Shown here one piece after another: positions 27,991 through 36,533 of a stretch of DNA of 64,000 nucleotides. The first letter of the stretch is position 1; each line of letters opens with the position of its first letter. The notes beneath the pieces are model-generated. The model was not told the DNA's origin. It saw nothing but the letters and a program-made list of their open reading frames with translations, and searched no databases. Source of the DNA: Arthrobacter frigidicola (GTDB taxonomy: Bacteria; Actinomycetota; Actinomycetes; Actinomycetales; Micrococcaceae); NCBI GenBank assembly GCA_003602285.1, contig QZVU01000005.1, positions 124,001 to 188,000 on the forward strand. Reading direction: 5' to 3'. Made by a program: the position numbers and the translations under genes.

Positions 27991-28386
27991 ATGGACTCCC
28001 CCACCGATCCGCGCGTCGATGCCTACCTTGCCGGGCTGCCGCAGTGGCAGCGGGACATCCTCACCGAGGTCCGCGCGCTCATCCATGAGGCCGACCCGGA
28101 GGTCACCGAGACCATCAAGCGGCGGGTCCAGCCGTACTTCGTCCTGCAGGGCAATGTCTGCGCCTTCCTGGCGGCAAAGGACCACGTCAATGTCTTCCTC
28201 TACGACGGGGCGATCGTGCCGGATCCGGAGGGAATCATCACCGCCGGACACGGCAATGCCACGGCCCGCACCGTGGCCTACCGCGAGGGCGAAGCGGTCA
28301 ACGCACCGGCCCTGACCGCCATGATCCACCAGATCATCGCCAACAACCGGGCCGGGGGCTGGCGCCGGATCAAGGGCTCCCGGTAG
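27991..28386 (+). CDS. DUF1801 domain protein
   Basis: A 131-residue protein with the DUF1801 pattern: DAYLAGLPQWQRDILTEVRA, then HEADPEVTETIKRRVQPYFV and CAFLAAKDHVNVFLYDGAIV. It is a second, distinct member of the same family as the gene at 24445. Its stop overlaps the end of the convergent methyltransferase gene by 17 bp. Function is unknown. Confidence 0.83.
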   Translation: MDSPTDPRVDAYLAGLPQWQRDILTEVRALIHEADPEVTETIKRRVQPYFVLQGNVCAFLAAKDHVNVFLYDGAIVPDPEGIITAGHGNATARTVAYREGEAVNAPALTAMIHQIIANNRAGGWRRIKGSR

Positions 28387-29176
28387 CTGCCGCTGCGGCC
28401 GGAGGTTTCACCGCCACGGCGAAGATCCGCCGGAAGGGGAACACCGTGCCGAAGGGCTCGGCCGGGTAGGCCTGCCGCAGCAGCCGGGCGTAGCCCTCCT
28501 CGAATTCGTCCGCCTCGGCCGCCGTCAGGGCCGCCAGGACCGGGCGCAGCCCGGTGCCGCGCACCCACTCGAGCACCGGGTCCTCCCCCTGGAGCACCTG
28601 GTGGTACACCGTCTCCCAGGCATCGACCTGCAGCCCTTCGCCGGCGAGCAGGCGCAGGTACCCACCGGGTTCGTCCACCGCGTCGGCGTGGCGAAGCACT
28701 CCCCGCAGCGCGGAGTCCCAGCGCGGGGAGGCCGCATGCCGGCGCATCAGCGCGTGCGAGGGCGCGTCGAAGTTTCCCGGCACCTGGAGGGCCAGCCAGG
28801 CGCCTCCGCCCATCGCCCCCGCCCACTTCCGCAGCAGCTCCCGGTGCCCGGGCACCCACTGCATCAGCGCATTCGAGACGATCACGTCGTCCTCCGGCCC
28901 AGGCAGCCAGGTGCCGGCGTCGCCGGTGGAGAAGGTCAGGTTGGCGGGCCGCTCCGCGCCGTCCCGTGCCCGGGCGATCATCTCCGGCGAGGAATCGATG
29001 CCGACCACCTCGGCCGCCGGCCAGCGGCGGGCGAGGGCCTCGGTAAGGTCCCCCGGTCCGCAGCCCAGGTCGACGACGCGCCGCGGGGCGGGGTGGCCAA
29101 TGCGGGAGACGAGGTCGAAGAACGGCCGTCCGCGCTGGTCGGCGAACTCGGCGTACTTCCGGAGGTCCCATCGCAT
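28370..29176 (-). CDS. tam: Trans-aconitate 2-methyltransferase
   Basis: A 268-residue SAM-dependent methyltransferase. It opens with MRWDLRKYAEFADQRGRPFF, typical of Tam, and has the SAM motif VVDLGCGPGDLTEALARRWP followed by GIDSSPEMIARARDG. Tam methylates trans-aconitate, an inhibitor formed from cis-aconitate in the citric acid cycle. Length and the later segments (VSNALMQWVPGHRELLRKW, YLRLLAGEGLQVDAWETVY) agree. The gene converges with a DUF1801 gene and is divergent from the helicase. Confidence 0.88.
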   Translation of the reverse strand: MRWDLRKYAEFADQRGRPFFDLVSRIGHPAPRRVVDLGCGPGDLTEALARRWPAAEVVGIDSSPEMIARARDGAERPANLTFSTGDAGTWLPGPEDDVIVSNALMQWVPGHRELLRKWAGAMGGGAWLALQVPGNFDAPSHALMRRHAASPRWDSALRGVLRHADAVDEPGGYLRLLAGEGLQVDAWETVYHQVLQGEDPVLEWVRGTGLRPVLAALTAAEADEFEEGYARLLRQAYPAEPFGTVFPFRRIFAVAVKPPAAAAATGSP

Positions 29177-29215
29177 AGCTCACCCTAACCGCACCACGGG
29201 TAGGCTGAAACCACC

Positions 29216-31753
29216 ATGAGGATCCAAGAGCATCTCCCTGCCCACCCGTCCGGCCTCCCCCAGGCGGACGCCGTGTACGAGGCATTCACCGCCTGGGCGG
29301 GGTCCCGCGGGCTGTCGCTGTACCCCGCGCAGGACGAGGCGGTGCTCGAGCTGGCCTCGGGAAGCAACGTCATCCTGGCCACCCCCACCGGCTCCGGGAA
29401 GTCCCTCGTGGCCATCGCCGCGCACCTGCTCTCCTTCTCCGAAGGCCGGACCAGCTACTACACGGCGCCGATCAAGGCCCTTGTCTCGGAAAAGTTCTTC
29501 GCCCTGACCGAGATCTTCGGTGCCGAGAACGTCGGCATGGTCACCGGCGACTCAAGCGTCAATTCGGACGCCCCCATCGTTTGCTGCACCGCGGAAATCC
29601 TTGCGAACCTGGCGCTGCGGGAAGGCGCCGCCGCGGAACTGGGAACCGTCGTCATGGACGAGTTCCACTTCTACTCCGACCCCCAGCGCGGCTGGGCCTG
29701 GCAGGTGCCGCTGCTCGAACTGCCGCAGGCCCAGTTCCTGCTCATGTCCGCCACCCTCGGCGACGTAAGCCTGTTCGAGAAGGAACTCACCACCCGGACC
29801 GGCCGGCCCACCGCCACCGTGACCTCGGTGGAGCGGCCCATCCCGCTTCACTTCTACTACGTCGAAACCCCGGTGCAGGAGTCGATCGAGGAACTGCTCT
29901 CGACCAACCAGGCCCCGGTCTACGTCGTGCATTTCAGCCAGGCCGAGGCCATCGAGCGGGCGCAGAGCCTGATGAGCGTGAACGTGTGCAGCCGGGAGGA
30001 AAAGGACCGCATCGCCGAACTGATCAGCACCTTCCGGTTCTCCTCGGGCTTCGGCAAGACCCTCAACCGGTTCGTCCGCCACGGAATCGGCGTGCATCAC
30101 GCGGGCATGCTTCCCAAGTACCGGCGGCTCGTGGAGCAGCTGGCCCAGGCGGGCCTGCTGAAGGTCATCTGCGGCACCGACACCCTCGGCGTGGGCATCA
30201 ACGTCCCCATCCGGACGGTGCTCCTCACGGCGCTCAGCAAGTACGACGGCGTCCGGACCCGCCTGCTCAACGCCCGGGAGTTCCACCAGATCGCCGGCCG
30301 GGCCGGCCGGGCCGGCTACGACACCGCGGGCACCGTCGTGGTCCAGGCCCCGGAACACGTCGTGGAAAACACCAAGGCGATGGCCAAGGCCGTCTCCAAG
30401 TTCGGCGACGACCAGAAGAAGCTGCGCCAGGTGGTGCGGAAGAAGCCGCCCCAGGGCTTCGTATCCTGGGGCAAACCGACCTATGAGCGGCTCGTCGACG
30501 GCGTGCCGGAGCCGCTGACCTCCTCCTTCACGGTCAGCCACTCGATGCTGCTGAACCTGCTCGAGCGCCCGGGCAACCCCTTCAAAGCCGCGCAGCGGCT
30601 GCTCGGGGAGAACCACGAATCCCGCTCCTCGCAGCTGCGGCTGATGCGCCGGGCCATCGGCATCTACCGGGAACTGGTGGCCGCGGGCATCGTGGAGAAG
30701 CTGCCCGAGCCGGACGCGGACGGGCGCCAGGTCCGGCTGAAGGTGCACCTGCAGGCGAACTTCGCCCTGAACCAGCCGTTGTCCCCGTTCGCGCTCGCCA
30801 GCCTCGAACTGCTCGACCCCGAGGCGCCGGCCTACGCCCTCGACGTCGTCTCGGTCATCGAGGCGACGCTGGAGAAGCCCCGGCAGGTGCTCTCCGCCCA
30901 GGAAAAGAAGGCCCGGGGCGAGGCGGTCGCCGCGATGAAGGCCGACGGCATCGACTACGACGCCCGGATGGCGCGGCTTGAGGAGATCAGCTACCCCCAG
31001 CCCCTCGCCGAGCTGCTGCAGCAGGCCTTCGACGTCTACCGGGCCGCGGCTCCGTGGCTTGGGGACTTCGAGCTCGCCCCGAAGTCCGTGGTGCGGGACA
31101 TGTACGAGCGGGCGATGAGCTTCGGGGAGTACGTGGCGTTCTACGCCCTGACCCGGTCCGAGGGAATCCTCCTGCGCTACCTCGCCGACTGCTACAAGGC
31201 GCTGCGCCAGACAGTGCCGACGGACGCGCTGCGGGAGGACCTCAGCGACATCATCGAATGGCTGGGCGAACTCGTCCGGCAGGTCGACTCGAGCCTGCTC
31301 GACGAATGGGCGCGGCTGAGCGCCGGCGAACCGACGGGAATCGACACCGGCCCCGAGGTGGACCTGCCCGAGGAACCGCCGTCGCTGACCTCCAACGAGC
31401 GCGCCTTCCGGGTGATGGTGCGCAACGAGATGTTCCAGCGCGTGCAGCTGTTCGCCGACGAGCGCGACGAGGCGCTGGGGGCACTCGATGCGGACTCGGG
31501 CTGGACCGCAGACCGGTGGGCCGAGGCTCTGGACGGGTACTTCGAGGAATACGAGGACATCGACGACGGGCCGGAGGCACGCGGGCCGAACCTGCTCATC
31601 ATCGAGAAGCTGCCCGGGCTGTGGAAGGTCCGGCAGATCTTCAAGGATCCCGCCGGCAACAATGACTGGGGCATCAACGCCGTCATCGACCTCGCCGCCT
31701 CCGACGCGGCCGGCACCCCCGTGGTGGAGGTCACCGGGGTGGGCGCGCCGTAG
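29216..31753 (+). CDS. DEAD/DEAH box RNA helicase, Ski2-like with DUF3516 C-terminus
   Basis: An 845-residue SF2 helicase. RecA1 has Walker A LATPTGSGKSLVAIAA (near 61-76) and Walker B VMDEFHFYSD. RecA2 has HHAGMLPKYRRLVEQLAQAG, GTDTLGVGINVPIRTVLLT and REFHQIAGRAGRAGYD. The C-terminal 400 residues match DUF3516. Related actinobacterial proteins are annotated as RNA helicases of the Ski2-like group; their targets are unclear. The ATG at 29216 is directly followed by the complete N-terminus. A GNAT gene begins 44 bp downstream. Confidence 0.88.
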   Translation: MRIQEHLPAHPSGLPQADAVYEAFTAWAGSRGLSLYPAQDEAVLELASGSNVILATPTGSGKSLVAIAAHLLSFSEGRTSYYTAPIKALVSEKFFALTEIFGAENVGMVTGDSSVNSDAPIVCCTAEILANLALREGAAAELGTVVMDEFHFYSDPQRGWAWQVPLLELPQAQFLLMSATLGDVSLFEKELTTRTGRPTATVTSVERPIPLHFYYVETPVQESIEELLSTNQAPVYVVHFSQAEAIERAQSLMSVNVCSREEKDRIAELISTFRFSSGFGKTLNRFVRHGIGVHHAGMLPKYRRLVEQLAQAGLLKVICGTDTLGVGINVPIRTVLLTALSKYDGVRTRLLNAREFHQIAGRAGRAGYDTAGTVVVQAPEHVVENTKAMAKAVSKFGDDQKKLRQVVRKKPPQGFVSWGKPTYERLVDGVPEPLTSSFTVSHSMLLNLLERPGNPFKAAQRLLGENHESRSSQLRLMRRAIGIYRELVAAGIVEKLPEPDADGRQVRLKVHLQANFALNQPLSPFALASLELLDPEAPAYALDVVSVIEATLEKPRQVLSAQEKKARGEAVAAMKADGIDYDARMARLEEISYPQPLAELLQQAFDVYRAAAPWLGDFELAPKSVVRDMYERAMSFGEYVAFYALTRSEGILLRYLADCYKALRQTVPTDALREDLSDIIEWLGELVRQVDSSLLDEWARLSAGEPTGIDTGPEVDLPEEPPSLTSNERAFRVMVRNEMFQRVQLFADERDEALGALDADSGWTADRWAEALDGYFEEYEDIDDGPEARGPNLLIIEKLPGLWKVRQIFKDPAGNNDWGINAVIDLAASDAAGTPVVEVTGVGAP

Positions 31754-31797
31754 GGTACGGTCCCCGCCGCGGCACAGGCCCTCGATAGGCTTGGAGG

Positions 31798-32283
31798 ATG
31801 AACACCGTCCGCGAAGCCCGTCCCGGCGACGTCCCCACCATCCTCCAGCTCATCCACGACCTGGCCATCTACGAGAAGGAACCGGATGCCGTGAAGAACA
31901 CGGTCCCCCGGCTCCAGGAGGCCCTCTTCGGCGACACCCCCTCCGTGTACGCCCACGTGGCTGAGGCGCACGGAGAGATCCAGGGCTTCGCCCTGTGGTT
32001 CCTGAACTACTCGACCTGGGAGGGCGTGAACGGGATCTACCTCGAGGACCTCTACGTACGCCCCGACGCACGCGGTGCCGGGCATGGCAAGGCCCTGCTG
32101 CGCCGGCTTGCGCAGATCGCCACGGAACGCGGCTACGCCCGGGTCGAGTGGTCGGTGCTGGACTGGAACGAGCCCTCCATCCGGTTCTACGAGAGCCTGG
32201 GTGCCCGCCCGCAGTCCGGCTGGTCCACCTTCCGGCTGACCGGTGCCGCCCTCAGCGGCTTCGCTGGAACGGCGGCACCGTGA
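31798..32283 (+). CDS. GNAT family N-acetyltransferase
   Basis: A 161-residue acetyltransferase. The core motif is EDLYVRPDARGAGHGKALLR (motif A, with the acetyl-CoA binding RGAGHGK) followed by VEWSVLDWNEPSIRFYESLG. The start MNTVREARPGDVPTILQLIH is normal. The pattern resembles spermidine/diamine acetyltransferases of the SAT type, but the substrate is not settled. Its stop overlaps the next gene's start (GTGA), indicating coupling. Confidence 0.87.
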   Translation: MNTVREARPGDVPTILQLIHDLAIYEKEPDAVKNTVPRLQEALFGDTPSVYAHVAEAHGEIQGFALWFLNYSTWEGVNGIYLEDLYVRPDARGAGHGKALLRRLAQIATERGYARVEWSVLDWNEPSIRFYESLGARPQSGWSTFRLTGAALSGFAGTAAP

Positions 32284-33596
32284 GGGCCCCAGCCGGCAAC
32301 GGCTTCTCCAGCGGGCCCACCTTCGTGATGCGGGGCCTGCGTGCCACCGGCCACACCTTCACCGTTCCGCTCGACCACAGCCGGCCCGACGGCGAGTCCA
32401 TCTCGGTCTTCGCCCGGGAATACACCTCCACCGACCACGACGACGCCGCCGTCGGCGCCCTGCCCTGGCTCTTGTTCCTGCAGGGCGGCCCGGGAGGACG
32501 CGGGAACCGCACGACGCAGCTGGCCGGTTGGATGAAGGCCGCCGCCGAACGCTTCCGCATCCTGATGCTCGACCAGCGGGGCACCGGCCTGTCGACCCCT
32601 GCCGATGCCCTGACCCTGGCCGCCCGGGGCGGTCCGGCGGAGCAGGCCGAGTACCTCACGCACTTCCGGGCCGACTCGATCGTCGCGGATGCCGAACTCA
32701 TCCGCCGGCGCCTGGTGGGAGCCCCCTGGACCATTTTCGGGCAGAGCTACGGCGGGTTCTGCGCGCTGAGCTACCTCTCCTTCGCCCCGGAGGGCGTCGA
32801 GCGGGCGCTCATCACCGGCGGCCTGCCGCCCCTTTCGGGCTCGCCGGACGAGGTGTACACGGCGACCTACGCACGGGTTGAGGAACGCAACCGGGAATAC
32901 TTCGGCTGGTACCCCGGCGACCGCGGCCTGCTGACGCGGATCGCCCGGCACCTCGAGGAGGTCGAGGAGCACCTGCCGACCGGGGAGCGGCTGACCGTCC
33001 GCCGGCTCCAGATGATCGGCTCCTTCCTCGGCGGCAATACACGCGTCGACGCCCTCCACTACCTGCTCGAGGACGCTTTCGTTTCGACCCCCGGCGGGCC
33101 GCGGCTCTCGCGGGTCTTCCTCGATCAGGTGGGCGCCCTCGTCTCCCGCAGCTCCAACCCGCTCTACGCCGTGATGCACGAGTCGATTTACTGCCAGGGC
33201 GGTGCCTCGGCGTGGTCGGCAGAGAGGGTGCTCGGGCGTTATCCGCAGTTCCGGCCCGATGCCGCCGACCCCCTGCTCACCGGCGAGATGATCTACCCGT
33301 GGTACTTCGAGGAGGATCCGTCCCTCGCTCCCCTGCGGGAGACCGCCGAGCTGCTCGCCCGGAAAGAGGACTGGGTGGCGCTCTACGACCCCGCGGCGCT
33401 GCGGCGCAACACGGTGCCCGCTGCGGCGGCCGTCTACCGCGACGACATCTATGTCGACCGCGGCCTCTCCCTCCGGACCGCCGCGGCGGTCAAGGGCCTG
33501 CGGGTCTGGGAGACGGCGGACTTCCACCACGACGGCATCTCCGATGACGGCGAGGCGATCTTCAACCGGCTGCTGGAGCTGACCGGAGAACACTAG
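32280..33596 (+). CDS. Alpha/beta hydrolase, proline iminopeptidase-like (peptidase S33)
   Basis: A 438-residue S33-family enzyme. The oxyanion HGGP-type motif appears as LFLQGGPGG, the nucleophile as FGQSYGGF, and the catalytic His as ADFHHDGIS near the end; DQRGTGLS is typical of prolyl aminopeptidase. The large cap domain fits bacterial proline iminopeptidases of about 430 residues. It would remove N-terminal proline from peptides. The GTG at 32280 is used because it overlaps the acetyltransferase stop; an ATG at 32328 is the alternative. No signal peptide. Confidence 0.82.
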   Translation: MRAPAGNGFSSGPTFVMRGLRATGHTFTVPLDHSRPDGESISVFAREYTSTDHDDAAVGALPWLLFLQGGPGGRGNRTTQLAGWMKAAAERFRILMLDQRGTGLSTPADALTLAARGGPAEQAEYLTHFRADSIVADAELIRRRLVGAPWTIFGQSYGGFCALSYLSFAPEGVERALITGGLPPLSGSPDEVYTATYARVEERNREYFGWYPGDRGLLTRIARHLEEVEEHLPTGERLTVRRLQMIGSFLGGNTRVDALHYLLEDAFVSTPGGPRLSRVFLDQVGALVSRSSNPLYAVMHESIYCQGGASAWSAERVLGRYPQFRPDAADPLLTGEMIYPWYFEEDPSLAPLRETAELLARKEDWVALYDPAALRRNTVPAAAAVYRDDIYVDRGLSLRTAAAVKGLRVWETADFHHDGISDDGEAIFNRLLELTGEH

Positions 33597-33629
33597 GGGC
33601 GCGGTCCGGAAGCCGCGTGCGGGCAGGCT

Positions 33630-33663
33630 GGCGGCCGGGCGGTCCTTCCGACGCCGGGCCGCC
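33630..33663. terminator. GC-rich hairpin between convergent genes
   Basis: GGCGGCC-G-GGCG (33630-33641) can pair with CGCC-G-GGCCGCC (33652-33663) with one G-G mismatch. It lies between the convergent peptidase and thioesterase genes. No T-tract, so its function as a terminator is uncertain. Confidence 0.45.
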
Positions 33664-33668
33664 GCCCG

Positions 33669-34205
33669 TCAACCGGTGGTGCCTGACCGCTCCGGGGCTG
33701 CCGGTCCGCCCCGCCCGGGGGCGGTGACGAGGAAACTGCTTGTAGCAGCGGCGAGGGCGTCACCGGCACTGTTCGTGATCTCCCCCTGAGCGAAAATCAC
33801 GCGCCGACCGGCCTTCATCACCCGGGCCGTCGCTGTGACAGGAGCATCCCCCGGTGCCATCGAACGGAAGTACTTCACGTCGATCTCGATCGAGGTGTAC
33901 GAGGTGCCGGCCGGCAGCGTCGTATGGGCTGCACAGCCCAGGGCGGTGTCCAGCAGGGTGCAGGCCAGGCCGCCATGGATCACCCCCAGCGGATTCAGGT
34001 GGGCCTCCTGCGGGCGGTAGGTGAACACCGCAAGCCCCGGCTGAACCTCAACGATCTCGAACCCAAGCACGGCCGCCATCGGTGGAGCCGGAAGGGAACC
34101 GTCCATCACCCGCGTCAGGTACTCAAGGCCGCCCAGCGCAGCGAGGCTCGGCAGGGCGGTGCGGGGATCGGTCCAGGAGGTGGTAACCGTGCGGATGTCG
34201 TCCAT
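33669..34205 (-). CDS. PaaI family thioesterase
   Basis: A 178-residue hot-dog fold thioesterase. The family motif is NPLGVIHGGLACTLLDTALG, with the His and the catalytic acid region in the LDTALG helix, and SYTSIEIDVKYFRSMAPGDA in the following strands. It should hydrolyse acyl-CoA or aryl-CoA thioesters, exact substrate unknown. The start is an ATG. Confidence 0.86.
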   Translation of the reverse strand: MDDIRTVTTSWTDPRTALPSLAALGGLEYLTRVMDGSLPAPPMAAVLGFEIVEVQPGLAVFTYRPQEAHLNPLGVIHGGLACTLLDTALGCAAHTTLPAGTSYTSIEIDVKYFRSMAPGDAPVTATARVMKAGRRVIFAQGEITNSAGDALAAATSSFLVTAPGRGGPAAPERSGTTG

Positions 34206-34551
34206 GGGCGCCTTTCAGTGGATTAAAGAAAGCAAAGCGGAGGTGCAGCAGCCACGGCATCCTCCAGCCGGCGCCGGAGGGCCGCCCGAGCCGGTTGCAC
34301 GAAGCTGATTCACCGTGGAAGTCACCGTAGGAAGGATACGTCGAACGGGCAAGGTCGGGGCCGGCCTTCTGGCAGTGCCCGCATCGTTCGTCAAGGGTTT
34401 CGTTGCTTTTCCCGCACGTTTACTTGGTACAGCCCCGAAGTTAGGTTGGTGCGATCGGTGGCGCCGCCGCCGATCGGACGCCGCCGCCGGCCTCCGTCCC
34501 AGCCCGACACCAGTGCCCGGGCAGCATCCGGGCCGCTAAGGAGCGAAAGCG
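34206..34551. other. Divergent intergenic region, no clear gene
   Basis: It separates the thioesterase from the small gene at 34552 and should hold both promoters. A 7-bp inverted repeat, CGATCGG (34452-34458) and CCGATCG (34470-34476), lies about 80 bp before the plus-strand gene. A GTG-started frame at 34315 has no ribosome site and poor composition, so I do not call it. I see no RNA motif. Confidence 0.4.
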
Positions 34552-34827
34552 ATGACTTCAAACGCAGAACAGCCGATGACGGACGACAGCATTCAGGTAC
34601 GCCAACTCAGCCACTACCAGTTCTCGTGGATCGCCGGAGAAGCCGGGCAGCCCGGCACCTACACCCTCCAGCTTGTCCTCGACCAGGGCGCCTGGGAGGA
34701 GGTCCTCACCCTCGACCCGGACGACGCGGACAACCTTCAGGACCTGCTGTCCACCGCCAAAACGGTCTACTACGACGTGCGCCGCCGCACGCTCATGTTC
34801 GGCACCACCCGCACCGGCGAAAGCTAG
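34552..34827 (+). CDS. Small conserved hypothetical protein
   Basis: A 91-residue soluble protein (SIQVRQLSHYQFSWIAGEAG, then GTYTLQLVLDQGAWEEVLTL and ADNLQDLLSTAKTVYYDVRR). Secondary structure looks mostly beta with one helix. It has AAGGAG nine bases before the ATG. No known family; it may be specific to Micrococcaceae. It precedes the DUF2630 gene by 98 bp. Confidence 0.65.
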   Translation: MTSNAEQPMTDDSIQVRQLSHYQFSWIAGEAGQPGTYTLQLVLDQGAWEEVLTLDPDDADNLQDLLSTAKTVYYDVRRRTLMFGTTRTGES

Positions 34828-34925
34828 GCAGCGGCCCGGCCGTCCACGTCACGCAGCCGCGGATCCCTGTTCAATGCGCCCCTGCCTCAGTACCCTGTGA
34901 ACCAGGCCTAGATGAGGAGGAAACC

Positions 34926-35177
34926 ATGTTGGATGACCAGGACATTCTCGGACGCATCAAGTCTCTCGTGGAGGAGGAACACGACCTCCGCAGCGCAGGG
35001 GACGACAGCGCCCGCGGCGGGCAGAACGCGGCCCGGCTGCAGCGGCTTGAGCAGGACCTCGACCAGTGCTGGGATCTGCTCCGGCAGCGCCGCGCTCGAA
35101 GCGAGTTCGGCGACGACCCGGACAAGGCGGCCGCGCGGCCTATCTCCCAGGTTGAGGGATACCTGCCGCGGAAGTAG
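34926..35177 (+). CDS. DUF2630 family protein
   Basis: An 83-residue helical protein. DILGRIKSLVEEEHDLRSAG, followed by QRLEQDLDQCWDLLRQRRAR and VEGYLPRK at the C-terminus, defines DUF2630. The gene has a very good ribosome site (GAGGAGG) before the ATG at 34926. Function is unknown, but the family is widespread in actinobacteria. A strong terminator follows. Confidence 0.88.
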   Translation: MLDDQDILGRIKSLVEEEHDLRSAGDDSARGGQNAARLQRLEQDLDQCWDLLRQRRARSEFGDDPDKAAARPISQVEGYLPRK

Positions 35178-35210
35178 TTGAGGCGCCGGGACCCAGGCGA
35201 CAGACGCAGA

Positions 35211-35238
35211 GGCCCCCACCGCTCCGGCGGTGGGGGCC
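35211..35238 (+). terminator. Intrinsic terminator of the DUF2630 gene
   Basis: GGCCCCCACCG (35211-35221) and CGGTGGGGGCC (35228-35238) form an 11-bp hairpin followed by TTTT. Confidence 0.9.
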
Positions 35239-35472
35239 TTTTGCGCGCCCACGCCGCCCAATGCCGCCGGCGGCGGCAGGGGAAGCTGCCGCCGGAGTCT
35301 TCGGGGGGTGATGTCGACCACCGAAGCGTCATAATCCGGTTCTTCCAGCAGGGTTCCCCCGTAAGCTTCAGTTCGACGTTTGTCGAGCACCCGGTGTCCA
35401 TCCGCTGCTGCGGCAGGCCAATACCACGGGCACTGACCCCTACAGCGGGAACGCCCAGAACGAAGGATCCGC

Positions 35473-36441
35473 ATGAGCACCCCTCAAGAACCACTTCCCT
35501 CAGGCTTCGGCTTCGACACAACTGCCGCCGACATTGTCGAGGGACAGGACCTCACCGGCCGCACCATCCTCGTGACCGGCGGGTCCGCCGGACTCGGCCT
35601 CGAGGCGGTCCGTGTCCTCGCTGACGCCGGCGCGACCGTGATTGCCGCCGTCCGGGACCCGGCGAAGGCAGCCGAAACCCTCGCACCGCTCGCCGGCGTC
35701 GAAACGGAACAGCTGGATCTAGCGAACCCCGCATCCATCGACGCCTTCGCCGACCGCTTCCTGGCCACGGACCGCCCGCTCCACGTCCTGATCAACAACG
35801 CCGGATTCATGGCGGCACCCTTCGCCCGGGACGGCCGCGGCATCGAATCCCATTTCGCCACCAACCACCTCGGCCATTTCCAGCTCACCCAGCGCCTGTG
35901 GCCCGCCCTGACACGGGCGGGCGGCGCCCGGGTCATCAGCCTCACCTCGCTTGCGCACCGCTTCTCCGGCGTCGACTTCGAGGACCCCAGCTTCACAGAC
36001 CGCCCCTACGAGAAGTGGTCCGCCTACGCCCAGTCGGTGAGTGCGAAGTCCCTGTTCGCCGTCGCGCTTGACGCGCGCGGCAGGAACTTCCGGGTCCGCT
36101 CCTTCGCCGTCCATCCCGGCACCATCCCCACCGGGATCGGGCGGCACCTGAGCCTTGAGGACCTCCAGGGCCTGGGCGCAGTCGACGAGCACGGCCAGCC
36201 CGTGGACAACCCCACCTACAAGAGCGTCCCGCAGGGAGCGGCGACCATGGTGTGGGCTGCTGTCAGCCCGCAGCTCGACGGACACGGCGGGGTGTACACG
36301 GAGGACGCCGACATCGCCGTCGTAGTTCCCGACGACCACCGGGGCCCCTCCGGCGTGCACGCGTGGGCAGTCGATCCGCAGGCCGCCGACCGGCTGTGGG
36401 AGCTGAGCGAGCGCCTGCTCGGGCGTTCCTTCACCATCTGA
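35473..36441 (+). CDS. Short-chain dehydrogenase family protein lacking the catalytic lysine
   Basis: A 322-residue SDR of the retinol dehydrogenase/WWOX-like type. The cofactor motif is TGGSAGLGLEAVRVLADAGA (near 34-53), and NNAGFMAAPF matches NAG. The Ser of the triad is in RVISLTSLAHRFS. The active site reads WSAYAQSVSAKSLF: the Tyr is present but the residue four later is Val, not Lys, where homologues have YxQSKTAN. A K seven after the Tyr may not substitute. It may therefore be impaired, have altered chemistry or bind ligands only. Its ATG is at 35473. Confidence 0.82.
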   Translation: MSTPQEPLPSGFGFDTTAADIVEGQDLTGRTILVTGGSAGLGLEAVRVLADAGATVIAAVRDPAKAAETLAPLAGVETEQLDLANPASIDAFADRFLATDRPLHVLINNAGFMAAPFARDGRGIESHFATNHLGHFQLTQRLWPALTRAGGARVISLTSLAHRFSGVDFEDPSFTDRPYEKWSAYAQSVSAKSLFAVALDARGRNFRVRSFAVHPGTIPTGIGRHLSLEDLQGLGAVDEHGQPVDNPTYKSVPQGAATMVWAAVSPQLDGHGGVYTEDADIAVVVPDDHRGPSGVHAWAVDPQAADRLWELSERLLGRSFTI

Positions 36442-36447
36442 TCCGTT

Positions 36448-36465
36448 CCCGGCTTCCATGCCGGG
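36448..36465. other. Short hairpin after the SDR gene
   Basis: CCCGGC and GCCGGG are separated by six bases directly after the SDR stop, ahead of the larger terminator hairpin. Confidence 0.4.
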
Positions 36466-36479
36466 AGGGCTTAAACGAA

Positions 36480-36518
36480 CGGGCCCGGCACCCGCGCTGT
36501 GCGCTGGTGCCGGGCCCG
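36480..36518. terminator. Bidirectional terminator between the SDR gene and terC
   Basis: CGGGCCCGGCACC (36480-36492) is perfectly complementary to GGTGCCGGGCCCG (36506-36518); the 13-base loop can itself pair (GCGC TGT GCGC). It lies between convergent genes; the minus strand continues into TTCGTTT. Confidence 0.85.
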
Positions 36519-36533
36519 GTCCTGTCCTGGGGG

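Noticed and set aside
34315-34539. GTG-started 74-codon frame
   Set aside because: No ribosome site and an Arg-rich disordered end; probably part of the promoter region of the gene at 34552.
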